DNA of 64,000 nucleotides, taken from Eubacterium sp. MSJ-21 (lineage in GTDB: Bacteria; Bacillota; Clostridia; Lachnospirales; Lachnospiraceae). Of this stretch, positions 1 through 8,680 are shown piece after piece. The stretch's first letter is position 1. The number at the start of each line of letters is the position of its first letter. The notes under the pieces are model-generated. The model was not told where the DNA came from, ran no database searches, and saw only the letters and a list, made by a program, of their open reading frames with translations. Location: NCBI RefSeq assembly GCF_018918185.1, contig NZ_JAHLPZ010000007.1, positions 1 through 64,000 on the forward strand, written 5' to 3'. Both the position numbers and the translations under genes were made by a program.

Positions 1-243
1 ATGGGATATTTGAAAGGGAAAAGCTCACTGATGATATTCGAAAGACATGCAAATTTAAAGTACAAATATGGAAACAGACATTTTTGGTGTCGAGGATATT
101 ATGTTGATACAGTAGGAAAAAATGCAAAGAAAATAGAAGAATATATAAGAAATCAATTACAGGAGGATTTGGAATATGATCAAATGTCATTGAAAGAGTA
201 TATAGACCCGTTTACGGGTGAGCCAGTACAGCAAGGCAAATAA
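1..243 (+). CDS. tnpA: IS200/IS605-family transposase TnpA, C-terminal part
   Basis: This is the last 80 residues of a Y1 (HUH single-strand) transposase, which moves single-stranded insertion sequences. The family is usually about 130-155 residues, so the true start and the HUH motif should lie before the window; the ATG at position 1 is probably internal. The visible sequence has the family signatures 'KSSLMIFERHANLKYKYGNRHFWCRGYYVDTVG' in pieces: KSSLMIFERH, YGNRHFW and GYYVDTVG. They are followed by the helix IEEYIRNQ, whose tyrosine is the expected nucleophile. Four hairpins follow at 249-368, consistent with the right end of the element. Confidence in the family is high. Completeness cannot be judged. 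Confidence 0.88.
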   Translation: MGYLKGKSSLMIFERHANLKYKYGNRHFWCRGYYVDTVGKNAKKIEEYIRNQLQEDLEYDQMSLKEYIDPFTGEPVQQGK

Positions 244-248
244 ACAGA

Positions 249-368
249 GGCTCTTTAGAGCCAGCCTGTGAATGTAGTGCGGAAGGCGGATTCTTCAGAG
301 CCTCTTTAGAGGCAAGCAGGTAACAGCGGCTTATAGCCGCAGGACAAACTACCGGCTAAGCCGGTAGT
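249..368 (+). repeat. four consecutive hairpins at the presumed IS right end
   Basis: Within 120 bases after the transposase stop there are four short perfect inverted repeats: GGCTCT-TT-AGAGCC-type arms at 249-262, GCCTCT-TT-AGAGGC arms at 300-313, GCGGCT-TAT-AGCCGC at 326-340, and ACTACCGGC-TAA-GCCGGTAGT at 348-368. TnpA elements recognise subterminal hairpins at their ends, so these probably mark the right end. The last one may also act as a transcription stop, although no T-run follows. Confidence 0.7.
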
Positions 369-397
369 TATGATTTATGAAATATTTGTGAAAGTCG

Positions 398-464
398 TTG
401 ACGAGACAATTCCACGTGTTAAAATACTTGACAATTCAAAATGTGAAAGAAAATATCACATTTT
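398..464 (+). promoter_or_regulatory. sigma-A-like promoter and overlapping hairpin before the zinc-ribbon gene
   Basis: TTGACG (398-403) and TAAAAT (420-425) are 16 bases apart. Just downstream, AAAATGTGA (438-446) and TCACATTTT (456-464) form a perfect 9-bp inverted repeat in the short leader before the ATG at 493. It could be an operator or a leader hairpin. There is no experimental basis for either. Confidence 0.45.
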
Positions 465-492
465 AGAGACAAAATCATTATGGAGGAAACCG

Positions 493-888
493 ATGAGACA
501 GAAATTGATGGATTTTATGCGCGGTAGAAATGGAACGGATCAGCTTTCCATGTGTATGATGTGGGCGGCGTGTATCCTGGTTTTAATAGATGTGTTTGTA
601 AGAAGCAATATACTCAGCACGATTGCATTTGTGACCTTTGCATTTGCATATTTCCGTGTGTTTTCCAGAAATATTGGCAAGCGTCGGGATGAGAATACAT
701 GGTTTTTAAATAAGACGTATAAACTACGCATGTGGGGACGGAAAGAGAAAAGCCATATGACGATGCGCAAGACGCATCACATCTACCGTTGCCCGGAATG
801 TAAGCAGAAAATTCGTATCCCAAAGGGAAAAGGAAAGATCGAGATACGGTGTCCGAAGTGCAGCGCACGGTTTATAAAGAACAGCTAA
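493..888 (+). CDS. small membrane protein with C-terminal zinc ribbon
   Basis: A 131-residue protein. I chose the ATG at 493 because GGAGG lies at 482-486; an in-frame ATG at 370 falls in the IS-end hairpins and has no ribosome site. Two hydrophobic stretches (about residues 20-55) predict two membrane segments. The C-terminal third carries CPECKQKI and CPKCSA, a CxxC...CxxC zinc ribbon like those of many Lachnospiraceae membrane proteins. The function is unknown. The next gene (DUF5685) follows after 46 bases, so the two may be co-transcribed. Confidence 0.75.
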   Translation: MRQKLMDFMRGRNGTDQLSMCMMWAACILVLIDVFVRSNILSTIAFVTFAFAYFRVFSRNIGKRRDENTWFLNKTYKLRMWGRKEKSHMTMRKTHHIYRCPECKQKIRIPKGKGKIEIRCPKCSARFIKNS

Positions 889-934
889 TGTGTAAAACAG
901 AAACAAGAAAGCCGTTTAACTCGGAGGTAGGACG

Positions 935-1786
935 ATGTTTGGATATGTGACGGTGAACAAGCCGGAAATGAAAGTCAAAGATTATGAGCGGTATCGCATG
1001 TATTATTGTGGTGTCTGTCAGGCACTCCGGAATACGGACGGTGCGATGGGACAGATGTCACTTACGTATGATTCGACGTTTGCCGCGGTTCTTCTGACTG
1101 CATTATATGAGCCGGATACGCAGATGAAAGAAGCAACGTGCATGGTGCATCCGGTTGGAAAGAAAAAATATCTGGAGAATGAGGTCATACAGTACATCGC
1201 GGATATGAACCTCATTCTGACTTATTACAAATGTCTCGATGACTGGGAGGATGACCGGAAGTTTACCAGACTTTGTTACAGCAGCTTTATACGGAAGCGT
1301 GTGCGCAAGATCGGTCAGGTCTATCCGGAGAAGCTGGCGAAGATCCGGGAGTCTCTGCGGACATTATCTGCCTGTGAGCGAAAGAATGTGACGAATCTGG
1401 ATTTGCTTGCCGGAACCTTTGGTGATATCATGGCAGAGATTCTTTCATATAAGTCGACACGCGGGATTGACTGGTCAGAGGAGCTGCGGAGACTCGGATA
1501 TCAGCTCGGCAAATTCATATATATTCTCGACGCATACGATGATGTGCAGGAGGATATCGAGAAGAACCGGTTCAATCCATTGAAGGAGTTATACCATGAG
1601 TTGTCGAAAGAGCAGTTCGACAGTTACGTGAAGGAAATCCTTATGATGATCGCCACCGATATGGCGAAAATCTATGAGTGTCTGCCAATTGTCGAAGAGA
1701 CAGCCATCCTCCGCAATATTATTTATTCCGGAATCTGGGTAAGGTTTATGACGAAACAGCAAGGAGAAGAGAAAGAAAGGAATTAG
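935..1786 (+). CDS. DUF5685 family protein
   Basis: A 283-residue protein starting [20 protein letters not shown] after a strong GGAGG (922-926). The N-terminal pattern, including YYCGVCQAL with two close cysteines and later [10 protein letters not shown] and DAYDDVQED acidic helices, matches the uncharacterised DUF5685 family of Clostridia. The regularly placed acidic DDxxD-like helices recall all-helical isoprenoid-synthase folds, but that resemblance is only an impression. It is followed after 1 base by a J-domain protein and then maf, forming an apparent operon. The function is not known. Confidence 0.75.
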   Translation: MFGYVTVNKPEMKVKDYERYRMYYCGVCQALRNTDGAMGQMSLTYDSTFAAVLLTALYEPDTQMKEATCMVHPVGKKKYLENEVIQYIADMNLILTYYKCLDDWEDDRKFTRLCYSSFIRKRVRKIGQVYPEKLAKIRESLRTLSACERKNVTNLDLLAGTFGDIMAEILSYKSTRGIDWSEELRRLGYQLGKFIYILDAYDDVQEDIEKNRFNPLKELYHELSKEQFDSYVKEILMMIATDMAKIYECLPIVEETAILRNIIYSGIWVRFMTKQQGEEKERN

Positions 1787-1787
1787 C

Positions 1788-2441
1788 ATGAAAGATCCTT
1801 ATGAAGTTCTGGGGCTTCCGCATGGCGCCTCGGAAGAAGAAGTGAAAAAGGCATATCGAAATCTAAGCCGGAAATACCACCCGGATGCAAATATCAACAA
1901 CCCAAACGCAGCGCAGGCAGAAGAGAAGTTCAAAGAAGTGCAGGCGGCATATAAGAGCATCATGGACGGAAATACAGGCTCCTCATATGGTGGCAGCAGT
2001 TATGGCGGGTTCGATGGATTTGGCGGATTCGGAGGATTCGGTTCGGATGCATTCCGCCGTGCCAGAAATGAAGGTGGCGGTATGAGTCAGGATGATTCTC
2101 ATCTTGCCGCGGCACAGAATTTCATCATGAACCGGATGTTTACAGAGGCACTACGCACGCTGGAGGATATAGACGACCGGACGGGCAGGTGGTATTATCT
2201 AAGTGCGGTTGCAAACTTGGGTGCCGGGAATCAGGCAACGGCGACGGAGCATATCGACCGTGCCATCGCGATGGAACCGAACAACATGGAATATAAGCAG
2301 ATGAAACAGCGGATGCAGGGTGGCAGCAACTGGTATGTACAGCGTGGCATGGGATATGGAATGCCGGATGTGCGTTCCGATAACTGGTGTATGGATATGT
2401 GCCTGTTAAATTTGCTCTGTAATTGCTGTACGCCTTGCTGA
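1788..2441 (+). CDS. J-domain (DnaJ-like) protein with TPR-like and Cys-rich tail
   Basis: 217 residues. Residues 1-65 form a J domain with the HPD motif (KYHPDAN), which stimulates the ATPase of a DnaK-type Hsp70. A Gly/Phe/Ser-rich linker follows (about 65-95), then a helical TPR-like segment (about 105-165; [30 protein letters not shown]). There is no zinc-finger or client-binding domain of classical DnaJ, so it is a specialised co-chaperone. The last 17 residues contain six cysteines ([14 protein letters not shown]), which is odd and could bind metal or be lipidated or membrane associated. It starts 1 base after the DUF5685 stop, so the two are probably translationally coupled. Confidence 0.85.
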   Translation: MKDPYEVLGLPHGASEEEVKKAYRNLSRKYHPDANINNPNAAQAEEKFKEVQAAYKSIMDGNTGSSYGGSSYGGFDGFGGFGGFGSDAFRRARNEGGGMSQDDSHLAAAQNFIMNRMFTEALRTLEDIDDRTGRWYYLSAVANLGAGNQATATEHIDRAIAMEPNNMEYKQMKQRMQGGSNWYVQRGMGYGMPDVRSDNWCMDMCLLNLLCNCCTPC

Positions 2442-2466
2442 TAATGAAATTTGAAGGGGAGAAACA

Positions 2467-3090
2467 ATGGAGAAAATCATTTTAGCATCACAGTCTCCAC
2501 GTAGACAGGAAATCCTGTCGCTGGGCGGCTATGAATATGAGGTGTGCGTATCTTCGGCGGAGGAACAGATCCCACCGGAAGAATTGGAGAATCTGACACC
2601 ACAGGAGCTGGTCGAACGACTGGCGCGTGTGAAGGCAGAAGATGTGTACCGCAGAAACTGTAATAAGAACACGGAAGACACAGTGATCGGTGCAGATACC
2701 GTGGTTGCTGTGGACGGCCGCGTGCTTGGAAAACCAAGGACAGAGGAAGAGGCATATGTGATGCTTTCCATGCTTGAAGGTCGTACGCATGATGTATTTA
2801 CCGGGGTATGTATCCTGTGGGCAAGTCCGGATACACCTGCGGAGATACAGGGAAATATCTTTCACTGTCATACGAAGGTTACATTTTATCCAATGACAGA
2901 GGAAGAAATCGCTAACTATGTCGCTACGGGTGATTGCATGGATAAGGCAGGTGCCTATGGAATCCAGAGTGGTGCTGCAAAGTATATTCAGGGCATCGAA
3001 GGGGATTATCTGAACGTGGTTGGACTGCCTTTGTCAAAAATTTATCACGTTTTAAGTGAAAAAATAACAAATCTTACAATAAAAAGATGA
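2467..3090 (+). CDS. maf: Maf-like nucleoside triphosphate pyrophosphatase
   Basis: 207 residues beginning MEKIILASQSPRRQEIL, the Maf signature (S-x-SPRR). GADTVV (about residues 77-82) and the GKP stretch follow. Maf/YhdE proteins hydrolyse non-canonical or canonical NTPs to NMPs and influence septum formation. Length and motifs are typical. AGGGGAG lies before the ATG. It is the last gene of the DUF5685-dnaJ-maf run. Confidence 0.93.
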   Translation: MEKIILASQSPRRQEILSLGGYEYEVCVSSAEEQIPPEELENLTPQELVERLARVKAEDVYRRNCNKNTEDTVIGADTVVAVDGRVLGKPRTEEEAYVMLSMLEGRTHDVFTGVCILWASPDTPAEIQGNIFHCHTKVTFYPMTEEEIANYVATGDCMDKAGAYGIQSGAAKYIQGIEGDYLNVVGLPLSKIYHVLSEKITNLTIKR

Positions 3091-3184
3091 TCGAAATTGA
3101 AAGAAAACGAACAAAAATAAATAAAATTGACGAATTTATGGTAAATATGACTAAAAATAGATATAAGATTTGTCTATTCTGCCA

Positions 3185-3212
3185 TTGAAAAAATATTAAA
3201 AAGTGCTACACT
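3185..3212 (+). promoter_or_regulatory. promoter of the free-standing structured RNA
   Basis: TTGAAA (3185-3190) and TACACT (3207-3212) are 16 bases apart, with a TG element just before the -10. Transcription should start near 3219. No coding region follows until 3534, and a strong terminator lies between, so the promoter seems to serve a non-coding transcript. Confidence 0.55.
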
Positions 3213-3218
3213 AATACA

Positions 3219-3462
3219 TGTAGCAGCAAGTTGGGTTGTTGCTTGATTTTCGCAAAACAGCGTCACAGCTTCGTACAGGGGGAAGGGATACGGAGTGTGA
3301 TGTTGCAATATACACGTGAGCATCAGAGCTCGAAGTTATGTGAAGGTCTTGTTACGTGTAGCAGAGGTATTTCCTTATGTGACAAAAGAGAGGGTGTTAC
3401 ATAAGGGAATATCATCCATGGAGGTTACGAAAAGAGGTTGCTTGGCAGCCTCTTTTTTTCTT
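3219..3462 (+). ncRNA. candidate structured non-coding RNA of unknown class
   Basis: About 245 nt lie between a promoter and an intrinsic terminator with no convincing ORF. Several stems can be drawn. AGCAGCAA pairs with TTGTTGCT (about 3223-3244). CGTCACAGCTTCGTA pairs with TACGGAG-TGTGATG (about 3262-3302). ACACGT pairs with ACGTGT (about 3313-3359). A long arm runs from GGTATTTCCTTATG at 3366 to the complementary ATAAGGGAATATC ending near 3414. The terminator then follows. I could not match it to 6S, tmRNA, SRP, RNase P or a common riboswitch. It could be a leader of the AAA+ gene or an independent small RNA. Confidence 0.5.
3433..3459 (+). terminator. intrinsic terminator
   Basis: AGAGGTTGC pairs with GCAGCCTCT (one G-U) around a TTG loop, followed by a run of T. 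It ends the candidate RNA before the AAA+ gene. Confidence 0.85.
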
Positions 3463-3533
3463 GCAGAGAAATGTTCGGACAGGTATAATAAAACTATATA
3501 TAGTGAAAATTAGAGGGAAAGCAGGATATAAAT

Positions 3534-5189
3534 ATGTTGGGATTTCATACCGTAAAAGTAAAAGAGAACAGTCGACGAATGTTTGATCTGTGTATGCGTC
3601 GTGCGCAGAGTATCGGTCGTGCGGATTATGTACGCACAGATGGACGTATGGATCTGGCACATACCTTTCGTACTGATATGTTGCATTTTCTGATTTATCT
3701 GGTGTACTCCGATGGAAAAGTGAACAAAGAAGAAATTAAATATATTAACCTGTTATTTGGAACTCAGTTTGATGAGAAAATGCTCCGGGATTATGCTGAT
3801 CGATGGGGACTGCGTTCAGAGAGTATCCGGGATCATGCACCGCGGTCGTTAAATTCGTTTGTCCGCTCGAATATCGGCGGAGAAACAGGGGAGATATCTG
3901 ATGACTACTACGATTTGGTGCAGTTATATGTCACAACCTTCAATTATATCGGAAATGATCTGATTGCATGTAATGAGGAGGTGACAAACTCTGAGATACA
4001 GGCGCTTTCTTCCTATATTGAGCTGATCACGCAGGAGATTGACCGGGTGCGCGGGGATATGGAGGAGTATAAACCGACGATCGAATTTAAATCTGGAAGT
4101 AAGGTCAAGCAGGAAGAAACACCAGATTACTCGTATTGGTCAGATACTTTGGAGACACGGCGGACGAAGATCACGACACCGGAGTATCTGGCGGAAGATA
4201 CGCCGACCGTAAGTGAGAACAGAGAAAACCGCGTAGATACAGCCACGCCGGAGAACTTCCGGACAGCAGATATGGCAGCTTCCGGACAGTCATTTCGTAT
4301 GCGGGAAGAACAACCGGCTGCACAGACGTTGCCAGACCAGAAAGAACGCAAAAAAGAGTTTAATACGGAGATGGATATACAGACATTGCTGCAACAGTTG
4401 AATGACCTGACCGGTATGCAGAGCGTGAAAACCGAGATTAATAATATGATTAATCTGTTGAAAATCTGTAAGATTCGTCAGGAAAATGGACTTCAGACAC
4501 CACCGGTTACGAATCATATGGTGTTTCTTGGTAATCCCGGAACAGGTAAAACGACAGTGGCAAGAATTCTGGCGAAGATCTACCATGGACTGGGTGTTCT
4601 CTCCAAGGGCCATCTCGTGGAGGTTGATCGTTCAGGACTTGTTGCAGGATATATGGGACAGACGAGTGAGAAGGTTACAGAAGTAATCGAGAAAGCCAAG
4701 GGCGGCATTTTATTTATTGATGAGGCGTATGCTCTTGCAAATGGACAGCAGGGCGATTTCGGACAGGAGGCAATTGACATCCTGAACAAAGCGATGGAAG
4801 ATAACCGGGATGATCTGATCGTTATTGCAGCCGGATATCATGATGAGATGCAGGATTTCTTAGATGCAAATCCCGGACTTCGTTCCCGATTTAACCGGAC
4901 GATTGAATTTCCGAATTACGATGCAGCAGAACTGTTAGAGATTATGACAAACCGGGCGAAATCACTGGATTATACATTGACAGGTGATGCGGTGCAGTAT
5001 GTATTGGATACATTTACGAGAATACTCGCATGTCCGCCGGAGAATTTCGGCAATGCGCGTTCCGTGCGCAATTATCTGGATCGGGTGATTCACAATCAGG
5101 CAAACCGTCTGATTGCGGAGAATAATTTTAAAGAGGAAGATCTGACGAGGCTTACGCTTGCGGATGTACAGTCAGAGACATTAGAATAG
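3534..5189 (+). CDS. AAA+ ATPase of the CbxX/SpoVK family with N-terminal TerB-like region
   Basis: 551 residues. The C-terminal half is a CbbX/SpoVK/EccA-type AAA+ module: Walker A GNPGTGKT (about 332-340), a TGYMGQTSEK-like sensor loop with the aromatic pore region LVAGYMGQ, Walker B ILFIDEAYAL (about 391-400), and the SRFNR arginine finger (about 450). The N-terminal about 150 residues are helical with a YSDGKVNKEE pattern like tellurite-resistance TerB domains. A disordered charged linker (about 190-280) joins them. Such ATPases remodel protein complexes (RuBisCO, type VII secretion, sporulation); the client here is unknown. The stop is followed at 1 base by the decarboxylase gene, suggesting coupled expression. 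Confidence 0.85.
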   Translation: MLGFHTVKVKENSRRMFDLCMRRAQSIGRADYVRTDGRMDLAHTFRTDMLHFLIYLVYSDGKVNKEEIKYINLLFGTQFDEKMLRDYADRWGLRSESIRDHAPRSLNSFVRSNIGGETGEISDDYYDLVQLYVTTFNYIGNDLIACNEEVTNSEIQALSSYIELITQEIDRVRGDMEEYKPTIEFKSGSKVKQEETPDYSYWSDTLETRRTKITTPEYLAEDTPTVSENRENRVDTATPENFRTADMAASGQSFRMREEQPAAQTLPDQKERKKEFNTEMDIQTLLQQLNDLTGMQSVKTEINNMINLLKICKIRQENGLQTPPVTNHMVFLGNPGTGKTTVARILAKIYHGLGVLSKGHLVEVDRSGLVAGYMGQTSEKVTEVIEKAKGGILFIDEAYALANGQQGDFGQEAIDILNKAMEDNRDDLIVIAAGYHDEMQDFLDANPGLRSRFNRTIEFPNYDAAELLEIMTNRAKSLDYTLTGDAVQYVLDTFTRILACPPENFGNARSVRNYLDRVIHNQANRLIAENNFKEEDLTRLTLADVQSETLE

Positions 5190-5190
5190 T

Positions 5191-6528
5191 ATGCATAAAC
5201 AATGGATCAGGGATGGGTTAAGTGAATATCTAAGTAATCCGCATGCGGTATGGCATATGCCGGGGCACAAGCGGAAAGCCTGTTATGGAGATTTTCAGGA
5301 TGCGTTTCTTGCATGGGATGTAACGGAGGTTCCGGGAACGGATGACCTGTATCTGCCGGAAGGCTTTATCGGAGATTCGCTTGCCATGCTGAAGGAAATC
5401 TATCGGACCTGTGGTACATATTATGTGGTAAATGGTGCGACAGGGGGCATCTTTACTGCCATCGCGGCATGCACGAAGCCGGGCGATGCAATATTGATCG
5501 CCAAAAACTGCCACAAATCGGTATATAATTCGGCAGCAATGCTGCAGCGCCAGGCAATCTATGTGGAGCCGATGTGGAAGAAAGAAGCAGTAGATACATA
5601 TGGATTTACACAATTTATGGATGGGTATGTCGATGCAGATGATGTTGAAGCACTTTGTGTGGCTCATCCGGAAATCACGGCGGTTGTGGTCACTTCGCCG
5701 ACGTATGAGGGCGTCATATCCGACATTGCACAGATTGTGCGAGTGGCACATACACATCATGTACGGGTAATTGTGGACGAAGCACATGGTGCACATCTTC
5801 CATTTTTAAAACCGGAATATTCCGCAATCTGTATGGGTGCGGATGTCGTTGTTCAGAGCCTGCATAAGACGCTTCCGGCGATGACGCAGACGGCAGTGAT
5901 TCACGTCTGCACAGAGGAACTGGTAAAATCGGTGGAGCATGCGTTGGAGATATTCTTAAGCTCTTCGCCATCGTATATTTTCATGATGAATATGGAAGCG
6001 GCAATCTGCTATATGGCAGATCATGATTTTACGGAATACGAAGCCCATTTGCAGCAATTCCGGGAAAACTGCGCGAAGCTTCCGCAGATTTCAATGATAG
6101 ATAAAGAAGCGGTATGTGCCGCGGGTGCATATGGATACGATGAGACGCGGCTTGTATATTCTGCTTCTGTGCCGGGACCGGAGCTGCTTGCGATGCTTGC
6201 AGACAAAGGCAGTGTCGTCTGTGAGATGGCTGGGAGAAAGCACGTGGTGCTGATCTCGACGGTGCGGGACAGTCAGGAAGATTTTGAACGGCTATACCGG
6301 GCGCTTTGGATGTGCGATGTCGCTCTGACAAAAGAAGGGGATCATGAGAAGGAGCGATGTGCCGGACAGGAGGTATTGAAAAAGCTGGTGGGAACGCGGG
6401 CAAAGGCACCCATCTATGTGTATCCACCTGGCAGTTATATCGTGAACACCGGCGAACTCATTACGCCAGAGGTCGTGGATATGCTTTGTACATATCAGGC
6501 AGCAGGGCTGCATATTCGGGGGATTTAA
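5191..6528 (+). CDS. Orn/Lys/Arg decarboxylase family PLP enzyme
   Basis: 445 residues of the fold-type I Orn/Lys/Arg decarboxylase family (SpeA/YaaO type). Early residues give the substrate-loop signature WHMPGHKR. DEAHGAHLPF (about 195-204) holds the PLP-binding Asp and His. SLHKTLPAMTQ (about 222-232) holds the Schiff-base Lys. It would decarboxylate a basic amino acid to a polyamine precursor; the substrate cannot be told from sequence. At 445 residues it is a little shorter than the usual 470-490. The ATG follows the upstream stop by 1 base with no own strong ribosome site, so translation is probably coupled. Confidence 0.88.
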   Translation: MHKQWIRDGLSEYLSNPHAVWHMPGHKRKACYGDFQDAFLAWDVTEVPGTDDLYLPEGFIGDSLAMLKEIYRTCGTYYVVNGATGGIFTAIAACTKPGDAILIAKNCHKSVYNSAAMLQRQAIYVEPMWKKEAVDTYGFTQFMDGYVDADDVEALCVAHPEITAVVVTSPTYEGVISDIAQIVRVAHTHHVRVIVDEAHGAHLPFLKPEYSAICMGADVVVQSLHKTLPAMTQTAVIHVCTEELVKSVEHALEIFLSSSPSYIFMMNMEAAICYMADHDFTEYEAHLQQFRENCAKLPQISMIDKEAVCAAGAYGYDETRLVYSASVPGPELLAMLADKGSVVCEMAGRKHVVLISTVRDSQEDFERLYRALWMCDVALTKEGDHEKERCAGQEVLKKLVGTRAKAPIYVYPPGSYIVNTGELITPEVVDMLCTYQAAGLHIRGI

Positions 6529-6545
6529 AAAGAGGGGAGAAACGT

Positions 6546-7274
6546 ATGACAATTATTTTGTGTGACGACGATGTGAGGGATTTAAAGACACTAAAAAAAC
6601 ACATTGAACGGTTTGGCAGAGAACAGCATATAGAGATTTCAATTATAGAAATTCCGAATCCTAAAACGGTACGGCAGATTGAAACAATTACCGAAAAACA
6701 GGAAATCGATGCGATTTTTCTGGATATTGATATGCCGTATATTACAGGAAATAAAGTAGCCGAGGAATTATTAGAACGGAATCCGGATCAGTGCATTATC
6801 TTTTTTACGAACCGGGAAGAGATGGTTTACAATGTAATACAGTATAAACCATTTCGATTTATCAAAAAGCAACATGCAGACGAGATTAACGATGCGTTGC
6901 TTGCATTGGTTCAGCGTTCTATGCAGGAAGGGCAGGTTCTGATCGAAAAAGGAAAAACAGAAATTGTAAAAGTACCGGCAAAAGAGATAACTTATCTGGA
7001 AGCTTCAAATCATAAAATCATATATCATACAGTGACAGAGGAACTTGAATTCAGAGGCAGTATGAGTATGTCAAAAATAGAAAAGGAGTTAGCGCAGTTT
7101 GGATTTATCCGGACGCATGTAGCTTTTGTGGTGAATATCCGATACATAAAAAGAATTGATAAAAAGAATGTATGGATGATGGACGGAACCTGTATTCCTA
7201 TGGGCGGAAAGTACAAAGAAATGACGATGAAGAATTATAAGATTATGTTGGAGCGAATTCGTTATGGGCAATAA
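6546..7274 (+). CDS. AgrA-like LytTR response regulator
   Basis: 242 residues from the ATG at 6546, preceded by AGAGGGGAG; an upstream in-frame reading from 6357 runs antisense-like through the decarboxylase gene and is not the start. The receiver domain shows acidic IILCDDD at the N-terminus, the phospho-acceptor stretch IFLDIDMP (about 57-64), FFTN, and a conserved Lys in FRFIKK. Residues about 135-240 form a LytTR DNA-binding domain (SNHKIIYHT, FIRTHVAFVVNIRYI). It overlaps the histidine kinase gene by 11 bases and lies upstream of agrB/agrD, as in an agr quorum-sensing locus. Confidence 0.9.
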   Translation: MTIILCDDDVRDLKTLKKHIERFGREQHIEISIIEIPNPKTVRQIETITEKQEIDAIFLDIDMPYITGNKVAEELLERNPDQCIIFFTNREEMVYNVIQYKPFRFIKKQHADEINDALLALVQRSMQEGQVLIEKGKTEIVKVPAKEITYLEASNHKIIYHTVTEELEFRGSMSMSKIEKELAQFGFIRTHVAFVVNIRYIKRIDKKNVWMMDGTCIPMGGKYKEMTMKNYKIMLERIRYGQ

Positions 7275-8544
7275 TATTGTTGAATTAGGGGCAAATTTAA
7301 CAGATGCAGTTTTTGAAATTGTATTCTTAACGATCATATTAGGAAAACGTAAAAAGATGCCGGTCTGGGGATTTATAATGTTGTCAGCTTTATTAGCAGT
7401 TTTGACATCCTGTTTGCAGTTAAAATACACACAAAACGATGTGAATACAATTATATATTTATCATTTGGACTAATTTTTATTTTTCTATGTACGGGAAAA
7501 AGCTGGAGACAGGGACTGTTGTATTTTACAATATGGAATATTGTGCTTATGTTCTGTGGCTTGGTTTATACCGCTGCGTATAGTTTTGTAAAGCAGGAAC
7601 AGAAATCAGATATATGGGATATGACGGTGGCAGAACGGATCCATTATCTGATGGGATCAAAGCTGTTATTATTACTGGTAACAGCAACTGTTGTTTTCTT
7701 CTTAAAGAAAATACATCTGAAGTCTGCGATGCCGGTTATGAATATGGTAGTGTTTGTGATTAGTATACTGATTGGCATTATTTTAGACATCATGCTGGAT
7801 TACGAGTATCTGGACCGGCGTGGAAAAGTAGCGATAGAGATTGCGATGTTAGGCATTTTAATAATCAATATTTTTGTCTATATTGCGACGTATCAGCTCA
7901 ATAAAAATCAGAAGCTGCTGATGGAAAATCAGCTTCTCCGGATGGCACAGGAGGGGCAGAAGGAAAGTATGGAGCGGATGATGCAGTTACAGGAGAGAAA
8001 TCGTATTTTACGTCATGATCTCCGACATTACTTTACTGTTTTTCAGGAATTGCTTGCGGCTGGAAATATGGAAGAAGCAAAAAAATATGTGGCGGAGGTA
8101 CTTGATACAAAACTTCAGCCGGAAGGAATCTATATGACAGGGGATGAGATTCTGGATGCAGTGCTGAATCATTGTGACAGTTGCTGTAAGAGCAAAGGGA
8201 TTTGCTTTCGGGCAGAGGTCAGCGCACATTTGCCGGAAGGACAGATGGAGTTTGCCATAGCACTTTTGAATCTGTTAGAAAATGCGATAGAAGCAGAAGA
8301 ACAGGAGGAAAACAAACGGATTGAGGTTGAAATCTATGAGAGTGCCGGTTTGCTGCTTGTGACAGTGAAGAACAGGATCAGTCATTCTGTGATGCAGGAA
8401 AATCCGGAAATGAAGACACAAAAATCCAATGCAGGACTGCATGGACTTGGAAGAAAGAGTGTCAAACAGCTTGTACGGGATATGGATGGAGCATTTTATG
8501 AGGAAGAAAAGAATGGATATTTTGTGTCCAATATAGTAGTGTAA
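7264..8544 (+). CDS. AgrC-like sensor histidine kinase (GHKL)
   Basis: 426 residues. The first about 215 residues are strongly hydrophobic, giving about six membrane segments. A short coiled coil follows (MENQLLRMAQEG... to MMQLQERN), then RHDLRHY with the phospho-acceptor His (about 253). The GHKL ATPase has the N box LLNLLENAIEA (about 330-340) and a G box HGLGRKSV near the C-terminus. This is the layout of AgrC and other peptide-sensing kinases of class HPK10. The ligand is probably the peptide from the agrD found downstream at 9252. It overlaps the regulator gene by 11 bases. Confidence 0.9.
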   Translation: MGNNIVELGANLTDAVFEIVFLTIILGKRKKMPVWGFIMLSALLAVLTSCLQLKYTQNDVNTIIYLSFGLIFIFLCTGKSWRQGLLYFTIWNIVLMFCGLVYTAAYSFVKQEQKSDIWDMTVAERIHYLMGSKLLLLLVTATVVFFLKKIHLKSAMPVMNMVVFVISILIGIILDIMLDYEYLDRRGKVAIEIAMLGILIINIFVYIATYQLNKNQKLLMENQLLRMAQEGQKESMERMMQLQERNRILRHDLRHYFTVFQELLAAGNMEEAKKYVAEVLDTKLQPEGIYMTGDEILDAVLNHCDSCCKSKGICFRAEVSAHLPEGQMEFAIALLNLLENAIEAEEQEENKRIEVEIYESAGLLLVTVKNRISHSVMQENPEMKTQKSNAGLHGLGRKSVKQLVRDMDGAFYEEEKNGYFVSNIVV

Positions 8545-8574
8545 ACAGGTAAAAATTCTAAAATAACAGCTTAA
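8545..8574 (+). promoter_or_regulatory. candidate LytTR (AgrA) binding direct repeat
   Basis: ACAGGTAAA (8545-8553) and ACAGCTTAA (8566-8574) start 21 bases apart, two helical turns. AgrA/ComE-type LytTR regulators bind two ACAGTTAAG-like 9-mers separated by 12 bases, which is exactly this geometry. The site lies in the 136-base gap between agrC and agrB. This suggests autoinduction of agrBD by the regulator encoded at 6546. No strong -35/-10 pair is visible behind it, which is usual for activator-dependent promoters. Confidence 0.5.
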
Positions 8575-8680
8575 AAAAGAAAATGTACGTCGAAAATCGC
8601 GTCAAGTATGCCAAAGTACTTGTTTTTTATATGAAATCAGTTATTGTTGTGTGTAAGAGATGAAGGCAGGGAGGAAATCC

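Noticed and set aside
3219-3462. 6S RNA
   Set aside because: The ends do not pair with each other around a central bubble; instead several separate hairpins and a terminator are seen.
5230-5796. 188-codon minus-strand ORF
   Set aside because: It is antisense to the PLP decarboxylase, His/Cys-rich and without family resemblance.
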